Below, piece by piece: positions 13,412 through 26,202 of a DNA stretch of 64,000 nucleotides. Source of the DNA: Mercurialis annua (Eukaryota; Streptophyta; Magnoliopsida; Malpighiales; Euphorbiaceae); contig NC_065574.1 of NCBI RefSeq assembly GCF_937616625.2, forward strand, positions 28,460,501 to 28,524,500, written 5' to 3'. The translations under genes were made by a program, and so were the position numbers. Position 1 is the first letter of the stretch. Each line of letters opens with the position of its first letter. Below the pieces are notes generated by a model, which was given only the letters and a program-made list of their open reading frames with translations, was not told where the DNA came from and ran no database searches.

Positions 13412-15425
13412 TGGATTTGTTTCATAACGTTTGTAAACGTTTGGCTTAAATCTCTAAAAAGGGGAAACGTTTGGATTTGCTTTGTAACATTTGTAAACGT
13501 TTGGCTTAAATTGCTAGAAAGGTGAAACGTTTGGATTTGTTTCGTAACGTTTCTAAACGTTTGGCTTAAATTGCTAAAAAAGTGAAACATTTGGTTTTGT
13601 TTCGTAAAGTTTGAAACGTTTGGCTTGAATCACTAAAAAGGTGACACGTTTAGATTTGTTTCGTAACTTTTGTAAAAGTTTGGATTTGTTTTGTAACGTT
13701 TGTAAACCTTTGGCTTAAATTGCTAAAAAGGGGAAACGTTTGGATTTGCTTTGTAACATTTGTAAACGTTTGGCTTAAACTGCTAGAAAGGTGAAACGTT
13801 TGGATTTGTTTCGTAGCGTTTCTAAACGTTTGGCTTAAATTGCTAAAAAAGTGAAACATTTGGTTTTGTTTCGTAAAGTTTGAAACGTTTGGCTTGAATC
13901 ACTAAAAAGGTGACATGTTTAGATTTGTTTCGTAACTTTTGTAAAAGTTTGGATTTGTTTTGTAACGTTTGTAAACCTTTGGCTTAAATTGCTAAAAAGG
14001 TGAAACATTTGGATTTGTTTTGTAACGTTTGTAAACGTTTGGCTTAAATCGCTAAAAAGGTGAAACATTTCGTTTTGTAACATTTGTAAACGTTTGGATT
14101 AAATTACTAAAAAAGTGAAACGTTTGGTTTTGTTTCGTAACGTTTGTAAACGTTTGGTTTAAATCGCTAAAAAGGTGAAACGTTTGGATTTGTTTTGTAA
14201 CCTTTGTAAACGTTTGGCTTAAATCGCTAAAAAGGTGAAACACTTGAATTTGTTTCGTAGCGTTTGTAAACGTTTGGATTAAATCGCTAAAAAGGGGAAA
14301 CGTTTGGTTTTGTATCGTAACGTTTGTAAATGTTTTGCTAAAAAGGGGAAACGTTTGTATTTGTTTCGTAACGTTTGTTAATGTTTGGCTTAAATCGCTA
14401 AAAAGGTGAAACGTTTGGATTTGTTTCGTAACGTTAGTAAACGTTTGACTTGAATCGCTAAAAACGTGAAACGTTTGGATTTGTTTCGTAACGTTTTAAA
14501 CGTTTGGTCTTGTTTTGTAACGTGTGTAAACGTTTATATTCAATCGCTAAAAACCAAACGTTTGTTTCATAATGTTTGTAAACATTTTGTTTAAATCGCA
14601 ATTTGAGCCAAACGTTTGGTTTTGTTTCATAACGTTTGTAAAGGTTTGGCTTTAATCGCTAAACAAGGTGAAACGTTTGGTTTTGTTTAGTAATATTTGT
14701 AAACGTTTGGCTTCAATCGCTAAATAGGTGAAACATTTTGATTTGTTTTGTAACATTTGTAAACATTTGGCTTAAATAGCTAAAAAGGTGAAACGTTTGG
14801 ATTTGTTTTGTAACGTTTGTAAATGTTTTTCTTTAATCGCTAAAAAGGTGAAACGTTTGGATTTGTTTTGTAACATATGTAAAAGTTTGGATTAAATTGC
14901 TAAAAAGGTGAAACTTTTGGATTTGTTTCGTAACATTTTCGACGTTTAGTTTTGTTTCGTAACGTTTGTACACGTTTGGCTTCAATCGATAAAAAAGTTA
15001 AACGTTTGGATTTGTTTTGTAACGTTTGTATGGCTTAAATAAAAAAGTGAAAAGTTTGGATTTGTTTCGTAACGTTTTAAATGTTTGGATTTGTTTTGTT
15101 TAGTTTGTAAATGTTTGGCTTCAATCGCTAAAACGTTAATCGTTTGGATTTGTTTTGAAACGCTTTAAACGTTTGGTATTTCAAAACGCTTTAAGCGTTT
15201 GGTTTTTTTTCGTAACGTTTCAAACATTAGGCTTAAATCACTAAAAAGGGGATACGTTTGGATTTGTTTTGTAACGCTTGTAAACGTTTTGCTTAAATCG
15301 TTAAAAAGGAGAAACATTTGGATTTGTTTCGTAACGTTTTATACATTTGGATTTGTTTTGTAATGTTTGTAAACGTTTGGAATTTCTAAAAAGGTGAAAC
15401 GTTTGGATTTGTTTCATAACGTTTC
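13412..15425 (+). repeat. 60-bp satellite, plus orientation, with a 269-bp tandem duplication
   Basis: Plus-oriented satellite. A 269-bp segment around 13464-13732 is repeated at about 13733-14001; for example TTGAAACGTTTGGCTTGAAT occurs at 13611 and 13880. The corresponding place in the upstream unit (about 7080) has a single copy. A marker containing GTAACGTGTGTAAACGTTTA at about 14519 recurs near 22757 and 29119. Confidence 0.94.
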
Positions 15426-17911
15426 AAACATTTACAAACGTTTCGCCTTTATAGAAATTTGAGCCAAACGTTTACAAACGTTACAAAACAAATCCAAACG
15501 TTTCCCCTTATTAGCAATTTGAGCCAAGCGTTTACAAACGTTACAAAACAAATCCAAGCGTTTCACCTTTTTAGCGATTTAAGCCAAACGTTTACAAACG
15601 TTACGAAACAAATCCAAACGTTTCACTTTTTAGCGATTGAAGCCAAACGTTTACAAACGTTACGAAACAAAACTAAACGCTCAAAACGTTCCAAAAAAAA
15701 TCCAAATGTTTCACCTTTTTAGCGATTGAAGCCAAATGTTTACAAACGCTACGAAACAAATCCAAACGTTTCATTATTTAGCGATTGAAGCGAAATGTTT
15801 ACAAACGTTACAAAACAAATCCAAACGTTTCCCCTTATTTGCAATTTGAGCCAAACGTTTACAAACGTTACAAAACAAATCCAAGCGTTTCACCTTTTTA
15901 GCGATTTAAGCCAAACGTTTACAAACGTTACGAAAAAAATTCAAACGTTTCACTTTTTTAGCGATTGAAGCCAAACGTTTACAAACGTGACGAAACAAAA
16001 CCAAACGCTTAAAACGTTTCAAAAAAATACAAATGTTTCACCTTTTTAGCGATTGAAGCCAAATGTTTACAAACGCTACGAAACAAATCCAAGCGTTTCA
16101 CTATTTAGTGATTGAAGCCAAATGTTTACAAACGTTACGAAACAAATCCAAACGTTTCACGTTTTTAGCGATTGAAGGCAAACGTTTACAAACGCTACGA
16201 AATAAAACCAAAAGTTTAAAACGTTCCAAAAAATTCCAAATGTTTCACCTTTTTAGCGATTGAATCCAAACGTTTACAAACGTTATGAAACAAATCCAAA
16301 CGTTTCACCTATTTAGCGATTGAAGCCAAACGTTAAAAGACAAAACCAAACGTTTACAAACGTTACAAAACAAATCCAGACGTTTCATCTTTTTAGCGAT
16401 TGAATCCAAACGTTTACAAACGTTACGAAACAAATCCAAACGTTTCACTATTTAGAAATTTAAGCCAAACGTTTATAAACGATACGAAACAAATCCAAAC
16501 GTTTCACCTTTTTAGCGATTTAAGCCAAACTTTTAGAAACGTTACAAAACAAATCCAAATGCTTAGAAACATTATGAAACAAATACAAACGTTTTGCCTT
16601 TTAGCGCTCTAAGCCAAACGTTTACAAACGTTAGAAACAAATCCAAACATTTCAGCTTTTTAGCGTTTGAAGCCAAACGTTTATAAACGTTAAAAAACAA
16701 ATCCAAACGTTTCTCCTTTTTAGCGGTTTAAGCCAAACGTTTATAAACGTTACAGAACAAATCCAAACGTTTCACCTTTTTAGCAATTTAAGCTAAACGT
16801 TTATAAATGTTACGAAACAAATCCAAGCGTTTAAAACGCTACGAAAAAAATCCAAACGTTTGCCCTTTTTAGAAATTTAAGCCAATCGTTTACAAATGTT
16901 ACAAAACAAATCTAAACGTTTCCCCTTTTCCAAACGATTTAAACCAAACGTTTACAAACTTTACAAAACAAAACCAAACGTTTAAAACATTATGAAACAA
17001 ATCCAAACGTTTCACTTTTTTAGCAATTTAAGACACGTTTACAAACGTTATAAAACAAATCCAAACGTTTACAAACGTTACGAAACAAATCCAAACGTTC
17101 CACCTTTTTAGCGATTTAAGCCGAACGTTTACAAACGTTACGAAACAAATCCAAACGTTTACAAACGCTACGAAACAAATCCAAACGCTTACAAACGTTA
17201 GGAAACAAATCTAAACGTTTACAAACGTTACGAAACAAATCCAATCGTTTCCCTATTTTAGCGATTTAAGCAAAACGTTTACAAACGTTACGAAACAAAT
17301 CCAAACGTTTAAAACATTAAAATAAATCCAAACGTTTCACATTTTTAAGTAATTTAAGAGAAACGTTTACAAACTCTACGAAACAAAACCAAATGATTCA
17401 CCTTTTTAGTGATTGAAGCCAAACGTTTACAAACGTTATGAAACAAAATCAAACGTTTAAAACGTTACGAAACAAATCCAAACGGTTCACCTTTTTAGAA
17501 ATTTAAGCCAACCATTTACATACGTTACGAAACAAATCCAAACGTTTAAAACGTTTCGAAACAAATCCAAACGTTTCACCTTTTTATCGAATTAAGCGAA
17601 ACGTTTACAAAAAAAATCCAAACGTTTAAAACGATACGAAACAAATCCAGACTTTTCACCTTTTTAGAAATTTAAGCCAAACGTTTCGAAACAAAACCAA
17701 ACGTTTAAAACGTTTCGAAACAAATCCAAACGTTTCACCTTTTTATCGATTTAAGCGAAACGTTTACAAACGTTACAAAACAAATCCAAACGTTTCACCT
17801 TTTTGGCGATTGAAGCCAAACATTTACAAACGTTACAAAACAAATCCAAACGTTTCACCTTTTTAGGGATTTAAGCCAAACGTTTACAAACGTTACAAAA
17901 CAAATTCATAC
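15426..17911 (-). repeat. 60-bp satellite, minus orientation
   Basis: About 2.5 kb of satellite read on the other strand (TTAGCGATTTAAGCCAAACG). It contains a run of short direct modules (ACAAACGTTACGAAACAAATC repeated at about 17041-17240) without the spacer half. No other element is seen. Confidence 0.95.
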
Positions 17912-19494
17912 GTTTGGTTTTGTTTTGTAACGTTTGTAAACGTTTGGCTTAAATTGCTAAAAAGGTGAAACGTTTGGATTTGTTTTGTAACATTTGTAAA
18001 CGTTTGGCTGAAATGGCTAAAAAGGTGAAACATTTGGATTTGTTTTGTAACGTTTGTAAATATTTCGCTAAAGTGCTAAAAAGGTGAAACGTTTGGATTT
18101 AATTTGTAACGTTTGAAAACGTTTGGCATAATTCGCAAATAAGCTGAAATCGCTAAAAAGGTGAAACGCTTGGATTTGTTCTATAACGTTTGTGTAAACG
18201 TTTGGCTCAAATTGCTAAAAAGGAAAAACGTTTGGTTTTGTTTTGAAACGTTCGTAAACGTTTGGCTTAAATCGCTAGAAAAGGTGAAACATTTGGATTT
18301 ATGTCGTAACGTTATAAACTTTTGGTTTTGTTTCGTAACGTTTTAAATGCTAGGATTTATTTCGTAACGTTTGTAAACGTTTGGCTTAAATCACTAAAAA
18401 GGTGAAACGTTTGGTTTTGTTTCGTAACATTTTAAACGTTTGGTTTTGTTTTGTATTGTTTTTAAACGTTTGATTTCAATCGCTAAAAAGGTGAACCGTT
18501 TGGATTTGTTTTGTAATGTTTGTAAACGTTTGGCTTAAATCGTTAAAAAGGTGAAACGTTTGTAAACGTTTTATAACGTTTCTAAATGTTTAGCTCAATT
18601 CGCTAAAAAGGTGAAACATTTGGAATCGTTTCGAAACGTTTTAAACGTTTGATTTTGTTTCGTAACGTTTTAAACACTTGGTTTTATTTTGTAACGTTTG
18701 TAAACGTTTGGCTTAAAACGCTAAAAAGGTGAAACGATTGGATTTGTTTCATAACGTTTGGATTTGTTTTGTAATTTTTTAAACGCTTGAATTTGTTTTG
18801 TAACATTTGTAAACGTTTGGCTTAAATCGCGAAAAGGTGAAACATTTGGATTTTATTCGTAAGTTTTAAACGCTTTGTTTTGTTTCGTAATGTTTATACA
18901 CTTTTGGATTTGTTTCGTAATGTTTATACATGTTTGGATTTGTTTCCTAACGTTTTAAATGTTTGGTTTTGTTTCGTAACGTTTGTAAACGTTTAGCTTC
19001 AATCGCTAAAAGGTGAAACGTTTGGATTTGTTTTGCAACGTTTCTATACGTTAGGCTTCCATCGCTAAAAAGGTGAAACGTCTGGATTCGTTTCGAAACG
19101 TTTTAACTATTTGGTTTTGTTTCGTAACGTATGTAAACGTTTGGCTTCAATCGTTAAAAAGGTGAAACGTTTGGATTTGTTTTGTAACGTTTGTAAACGT
19201 TTGGCTTAAATCGCTAAAAAGGGGAAACATTTGGATTTGTTTTGTAACGTTTGTAAATGTTTGGCTTAAATCGTTAAAAAGGGGAAACGTTTGGATTTAT
19301 TTCGTAACGTTTGTAAACGTTTGGCTTAAATCACTAAAAAGGTAAAATGTTTGGATTTGTTTCGTAACGTTTTAGACTTTTGGATTTGTTTTGTAACGTT
19401 AAACGTTTGGCTTAGATAACTAAAAAGATGGAACGTTTGGATTTTTTAGTAACGTTTGTAAACGTTTGGCTTAAATTGCTAAAAAGGTTAAATG
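17912..19494 (+). repeat. 60-bp satellite, plus orientation
   Basis: The orientation returns to plus at about 17912 and lasts until about 19494. The degenerate monomers have many partial units. Nothing but satellite is visible. Confidence 0.94.
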
Positions 19495-21375
19495 TTACCA
19501 AATATTACAAAATAAATCCAATCATTTCACCTTTTTAGCGATTTAAGCCAAACATTTTCAAACGTTACAAAACAAATTTAAACGTTTAAAACGTTACGAA
19601 ACAAATCCAAATGTTTCACCTTTTTAGCGATTTAAGCCAAACGTTACAAAACAAATCCAAACGTTTCCCCTTTTTAGCGATTGAAGCCAAACGTTTACAA
19701 ACGTTACGAAACAAAACCAAACGTTTCGCCTTTTTCGCGATTTAAGCCAAACGTTTAAAAACGTTACAAAACAAATCCAAACGTTTAACCTTTTTAGCGA
19801 TTTAAGCAAAACGTTGACAAACGTTACAAAGCAAATCAACATGTTTCACCTTTTTACTGATTTAATAAAAATGATTTCACCTTTTTAGCGATTTAAGAAA
19901 AACGTTTACAAACGTTACAAAACAAATCCAAACATTTAACATTTATTATCGATTGAAGCCAAACGTTTACAAACGTTACAAAACAAAACCAAACTAATAC
20001 AAACGTTACAAAACAAAAGCAAACGTTTCATATTTTAAGCGATTTAATCCGAACGTTTACAAACGTTACAAAACAAAACCAAGCGTTTACAAACGTTACG
20101 AAACAAATTCAAACGTTTCGTCTTTTTAGCGATTGAATCTAAACCTTTACAAAACAAATCCAAACATTTCACTTTTTAAGCGATTGAAGCCATACGTTCA
20201 CAAACGTTACAAAACAAATCCAAGCGTTTAAAACGTTTTGAAACAAATCCAAACGTTTCACCTTTTTAGCAGTTTTAGCCAAACGTTTACTGACGTTAAA
20301 AAACAAATTCAAACGTAACGTTTCCAAACGTTACGAAACAAATCCAAATGTTTCACCTTTTTAGCAATTTGAGCTAAACGTCTACAAACGTTACGAAACA
20401 CATCCAAACATTTCCCCTTTTTAGCGATTTATGCCAAACATTTACAAAAGTTACAAAAAAATCCAAGCGTTTCACCTCTTTAGCGATTTAAGTGAAACAT
20501 TTACAAACGTTACAAAACAAATCCAAACGTTTTACCTTTTTGGCGATTTAAGCCAAATATTTACAAACGTTTCAAAACAAAAGCGATTGAAGCCAATTAC
20601 AAACGTTACAAAACAAATCCAAACGTTTCACCTTTTTGGCTATTTAAGCCAAACGTTTACAAACTTTACAAAACAAATCCAAACGTTTCACCTTTTTTGC
20701 AATTTGAGCCAGACGTTTACAAACGGTACAAAACAAATTCAAACGTTTCCCCTTTTTATCGATTGAAGCCAAACGCTTACAAACGTTACAAAACAAAGCC
20801 AAACGTTTCACTTTTTTAGCAATTTAATCCAAGCGTTTACCAAAGTTACAAAACAAATCCAAATGTTTCACTTTTTTAGCAATTTGAGCCAAACGTTTCA
20901 CCTTTTTAGCAGTTTAAGCCAAATGTTTAAAATGTTACAAAACAAATCCAAGCGTTTAAAATGTTACAAAAAAAATCCAAACGTTTCCCCTTTTTAACAA
21001 TTTGAGCCAAACGTTTACAAACGTTACAAAACAAATCCTAACGTTTCATCTTTTTAGCGATTTAAGTCAAACGTTTACAAATGTTACGAAACAAATCCAA
21101 ACGTTACGAAATAAAACCAAACGTTTGGCTCAAATTTCTATTTAAGCCAAACGTTTACAAACATTACGAAACAAGTCCAAACGTTTCACCTTTATAGCGA
21201 TTGAAGGCAAACGTTTACAAACGTTACGAAAAAAAACAAACGTTTCCCCTTTTTAGCGATTGAAGCCGAACGTTTACAAACGTTACGAAACAAAACCAAA
21301 CGTTTATAATATTATTAAACAAATCGCTTAAACATTATATCCAAGTTACGAACGTTAGAGATTTAAGACAATCAT
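19495..21375 (-). repeat. 60-bp satellite, minus orientation, ending in marker copy 3
   Basis: Minus-oriented satellite. Its last 280 bp (about 21092-21375) are marker copy 3, recognisable by GGCTCAAATTTCTATTTAAG and by AAACAAATCGCTTAAACATT before the switch. Confidence 0.94.
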
Positions 21376-23628
21376 TTGTATTTGTTTCGTAACGTTTATA
21401 AATGTTTGGCTTAAATTGCTAAAAAGGGGAAACGTTTGGAATTTTTTTATAACATTTGTAAACGTTTAGCTTAAATTGCTAAAAAGGTGAAACGTTTGGA
21501 TTTGTTTCGTAATGTTTCTAAACGTTTGGCTAAATTGCTAAAAAAGTGAAACATTTGGTTTTGTTTCATAAAGTTTGTAAACGTTAGGCTTGAATCGCAA
21601 AAAATGTGACACGTTTAGATTTGTTTCGTAACTTTTGCAAACGTTTGGATTTGTTTTGTAACGTTTTAAATGTTTGGCTTAAATTGCTAAAAAGGTAAAA
21701 CGTTTGGCTCAATCGCAAAAAAGGTGAAACGTTCGGATTTGTTTCGTAACGTTTTATACGTTTGCTTTTGTTTCGTAAGGTTTGGCTTCAATCCCCAAAA
21801 AGGTGAAACGTTTGGATTAGTTTTGTAGCATTTGTAAACGTTTGGCTTAAATCACTAAAAAGGTGAAAATTTTGAATTAAATTGCTCAAAAGGTGAAACG
21901 ATTAGATTTGTTTTGTAGTGTTTGTAAATGTTTGGCTTTAATTGCTAAAAAGGTGAAACTTTTGGATTAAATTGCAAAAAAGGTGAAACATTTGGATTTA
22001 TTTTGCAACGTTTTTAAACGTTGGGATTTATTTTGTAACGTTTGTACGTTTGGCTCAAATTGCTAAAAAGGTGAAACGTTTGGTTTTGTTTTGTAACGTT
22101 TGTAAACGTTTGGCTTAAATCTCTTAAAAGGCGAAACGCTTGGTTTTGTTTTGTAACTTTGTAAATATTTGGCTCAAATTGCTAAAAAGGTGAAAGGTTT
22201 GGATTTGTTTCATAAAGTCTGTAAACGTTTGGCTTCAATTTGCTAAAAAGGGGAAACATTTAGATTTTTTTTGTAACGTTTGTAAACGTTTGGCTTATAT
22301 CACTAAAAAGGTGAAATGTTTGGATTTGTTTTGTAACGTTTGTAAAAATTTAGATTAAATTGCTAAAAATGTGAAACGTTTGGTTCTGTCTCGTAACGTT
22401 TGTAAACATTTGGTTTAAAATCGCTAAAAAGGTGAAACGTTTGGATTTGTTACTTAACGTTTGTAAACGTTTGGCTTAAATCGCTAAAAAGGTGAAACGT
22501 TTGGATTTGTTTCGTAACGTTTGTAAACGTTTGGGTTAAATCGTTAAAAAGGTGAAACGTTTGGTTTTGTTTCTTAACGTTTGTAAACGTTTCGCTAAAA
22601 AGGGGAAACGTTTGGATTTGTTTCGTAAAGTTTGTAAACGTTTGGCTTAAATCGCTAAAAAGGGAAACGTTTGGATTTGTTTCGTAACGTTTGGTTTGAT
22701 TCACTAAAAACGTGAAACGTTTGGATTTGTTTCGTAACGTTTTAAACTTTTGGTCTTGTTTTGTAACGTGTGTAAACGTTTATATTCAATCGCTAAAAAC
22801 CAAACGTTTGTAAACATTTAGCTTAAATTGTAATTTGAGCCAAACGTTTGGTTTTGTTTCATAACGTTTGTAAAGGTTTGGCTTCAATCGCTAAAAAAGG
22901 TGAAATTTTTGGTTTTGTTTAGTAACATATGTAAACATTGGGCTTCAATCGCTAAAAAGGTGAGACATTCTGATTTCTTTAGTAACATTTGTAAACGTTT
23001 GGCATAAATAGCTAAAAAGGTGAAACGTATGGATTTATTTTGTAACGTTAAAAAGGTAAAACGTTTGGATTTGTTTTATAACGTTTGTAAACGTTTGGAT
23101 TAAATTGCTAAAAAGGTGAAAATTTTAAATTTGTTTCGTAACATTTTAAACGTTTGGTTTTGTTTCGTAACGTTTGTAAACGTTTGGCTTAAATCGCTAA
23201 AATAGTGAAACGTTTGGATTTGTTTTGTAACGTTTGTAAACGTTTGGCTTAAATCGCTAAAATAGTGAAACGTTTGGATTTGTTTCGTAACGTTTTAAAC
23301 GTTTGGATTTGTTTTGTATAGTTTGTAAACGTTTGGCTTCAATCGCTAAAAAAGTTAAACGTTTGGATTTATTTCGTAATGTTTACAAACATTTGGCTTA
23401 AATCGCTAAGAAGGAGAAACATTTGGATTTGTTTTGTAACGTTTGTAAACGTTTGGCTTAAATCGTTAAAAAGGTGAAACATTTGGATTTCTTTCGTAAC
23501 GTTTTAAACATTTGGATTTGTTTTGTAACGTTTGTAAAAGTTTGGATTAAGCCGCTAAAAAGGTGAAACGTTTGGATTAAATTGCTAAAAAGGTGAAACG
23601 TTTGAATTTGTTTCGTAAAGTTTCAAAC
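21376..23628 (+). repeat. 60-bp satellite, plus orientation
   Basis: Plus-oriented satellite downstream of marker copy 3. It has the same relative layout as the region after marker copy 4 (27433-30020), including the GTAACGTGTGTAAACGTTTA landmark near 22757. Confidence 0.94.
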
Positions 23629-24057
23629 GTTTACAAACATTTCGCCTTTTTAGCAATTTGAGCCAAACGTTTACAAACGTTACAAAACAAATCCATATGT
23701 TTCACCTTTCTAGCAATTTGAGTCAAACGTTTACAAACGTTACAAAACAAATCCAAGCGTTTCACCTTTTTAGCGATTTAAGCCAAACGTTACAAAAGTT
23801 ACGAAACAAATCCAAACGTTTCACCTTTTTTAACGATTGAAGCCAAAAGTTTACAAACGTTACAAAACAAAGCCAAACGTTTACAAACGTTACGAAACAA
23901 ATTCAAACGTTTCTCCTTTTTAGCAATTTAATTCAAACGTTTACAAACGTTACAAAATAATACCAAGCGTTTCACCTTTTTAGCGATTTAAGTCAAACGT
24001 TTACAAACGCTACGAAACAATACCAAATGTTTCACCTTTTTAGCGATTTAATCGAAA
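23629..24057 (-). repeat. Short inverted satellite block
   Basis: About 430 bp of minus-oriented satellite between two plus blocks. The right-hand switch (ATCGAAACGTTTGGATTAAA at about 24052) is repeated at about 30412, so the block is part of the duplicated higher-order unit (compare 30021-30417). Confidence 0.9.
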
Positions 24058-24779
24058 CGTTTGGATTAAATCGCTATCAAGATGAAACTTTTGGATTTGT
24101 TTTGTAATGTTTACAAACGTTTGGTGTTTAGCAATTTGTTTTGTAACGTTTGGCTTAAATTGCTAAAAAGGTGAAACATTTGGATTTGTTTTGTAACGTT
24201 TGTAAACGTTTGGCTTCAATCGCTAAAAAGGGGAAACATTTGTATTTTTTTGTAACGTTTGAAAAGGTTTGGCTCAAATTGCTAAAAATGTGAAACGTTT
24301 GGATTTTTTTCGTAACATCATAAACACTTTGATTTTTTTTGTAACGTTTGTTTAACTCGCTAAAAAGGTGAAACATTTGGATTTGTTTCGAAACGCTTTA
24401 ATCGTTTGGTTTTGTTTCGTAACGTTTGTAAACATTTGGCTTCAATCGCTAAAAAGGTGAACCGCTTGAATTTTTTTCGTAACGTTTTAAACGTTTGGAT
24501 TTTTTGTAACGTTTGCAAACGTTTGGCTTAAATTGTTAAAAAGGTGAAACGTTTAGATTTGTTTTGTAACGTTTGTAAACGTTTGGCTTAAATCGCTAAA
24601 AAGGTGAAACGTTTGGATTTGTTTAGTAACGTTTGTAAACGTTTGGGTTAAATTGCTAAAAACGTGAAACGTTTGGATTTGTTTTATAAAGTAAACGTTT
24701 GGATTTGTTTCGTAACGATTGTAAACGTTTTGCTTAAATCGCTGCAAACCATACATTTGGATTTGTTTCGTAATGTTAA
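24058..24779 (+). repeat. 60-bp satellite, plus orientation
   Basis: Plus-oriented satellite. It matches 30418-31087 in order, including the variant TTTACAAACGTTTGGTGTTT after the switch and a terminal CATACATTTGGATTTG before the next switch. Confidence 0.92.
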
Positions 24780-25832
24780 AACGTTACGAAACAAAACCAA
24801 ACATTTAAAAGTTTACGAAACAAATCCAAACGTTTCACCTTTTTAGCGATTTAAGCCAAAGGTTTACAAACGTTACAAAACAAAACCAAACGTTTAGCCT
24901 TTTTAGCGATTGAAGCCAAACGTTTACAAACGCTACAAAATTAATCCAAATGTTTCACCTTTTTGGCGATTTAAGCCAAATGTTTCAAACTTTACAAAAC
25001 AAATCCAAACGTTTCACCTTTTTTGCAATTTGAGCCAAACGTTTGCAAACGTTACAAAAGAAATCCAAATGTTTCCCCTTTTTAGAGATTGAAGTCAAAC
25101 GTTTAGAAACGTTACAAAATAAAGCCAAACGTTTCACCTTTTTAGCAATTTAATCCAAACGTTTATAAACGTTACAGAACAAATCCAAACGTTTCACTTT
25201 TTAGCAATTTGAGCCAAACGTTTCACCTTTTAAGCAATTTAGTCCAAACATTTTAAACGTTACGAAATAAATCCAGACGTTTCACCTTTTTAGCAATTTA
25301 AGCCAAACTTTACAAAACAAATCCAAGCGTTTAAAATGTTACGAAAAAAATCCAAACGTTTCCCCTTTTTAGCAATTTGAGCGAAACGTTTACAAACGTT
25401 ACAAAACAAATCCAAACGTTTCATATTTTTAGCGATTTAAGCCAAACGTTTGCAAACATTACGAAACAAAAATCTAAATGTTTCACCTTTTTAGAGATTG
25501 AAGCCAAACGTTTACAAACATTATGAAACATAACCAAACATTTAAAACGTTATGAAACAAATCCAAATGTTTCAACTTTTTAGCGATTTAAGCCAAACGT
25601 TTACAAATGTTACGAAACAAATCGAAATGTTTCACCCTTTTTAGCGATTAAGCCAAATGTTTACAAACGTTACGCCTTATTAGCGATTGAAGCCAAACGT
25701 TTAAAACGTTACAAAACAAATCCAAACTTTTTACTTTTTTAGAAAACAAAACCAAACGTTTAAAACGTTACGAAACAAATCCAAATGTTTCACTTTTTTA
25801 GCGATTTATGCCAAACGTTTACAAAACCAAAC
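24780..25832 (-). repeat. 60-bp satellite, minus orientation
   Basis: Minus-oriented satellite from a junction TGTTAAAACGTTACG to the left edge of the foldback element at 25833. Confidence 0.93.
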
Positions 25833-26202
25833 TTAAACACTCTAGATCACTGAACTTATCTGTTATTATAGAAAGAGTATTAAACTTCATTTTGTTACAA
25901 AAAGGTCACTAATGCCTTTTATTACAATGGGAGGTCACTACGGCGGATTCGGTCAAATTTTGTTACAAAAAGGTCACTAAACTTATCATGAGTTACAAAA
26001 AGGTCACTGAGTTATATTACTATTTGTAGTTCTGGCATGCCACATAAGAAAAAACGGTGCGTGTCACTGTCAAAATGGTGAGTTTTATATGAGTGACATC
26101 TCATTGTAACAAAAGGTATAGTTTAGTGACATTTTTGTAACAAAATGAAGTTTAGTACCCTTTCTGTAATAACAAGTAAGTTTAGTGACTTAGAGTTTTT
26201 AA
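25833..26202. mobile_element. 370-bp foldback / MITE-like element with TTAA at both ends
   Basis: A unique sequence inside the satellite. Its first ~75 bp and last ~75 bp are imperfect inverted repeats: ACTCTAGATCACTGAACTTA on the left against ACTCTAAGTCACTAAACTTA from the right, followed on both sides by AACTTCATTTTGTTACAAAAA. TTAA occurs at both edges (25833-25836 and 26199-26202). It could be a 4-bp target duplication or simply the outer bases of the terminal repeats. The motif AAAGGTCACTAA is repeated in the interior. There is no coding capacity. The superfamily is not assigned: TTAA would suit piggyBac-like and TTA/TAA would suit PIF/Harbinger MITEs, and the duplication is not unambiguous. 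Confidence 0.72.
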
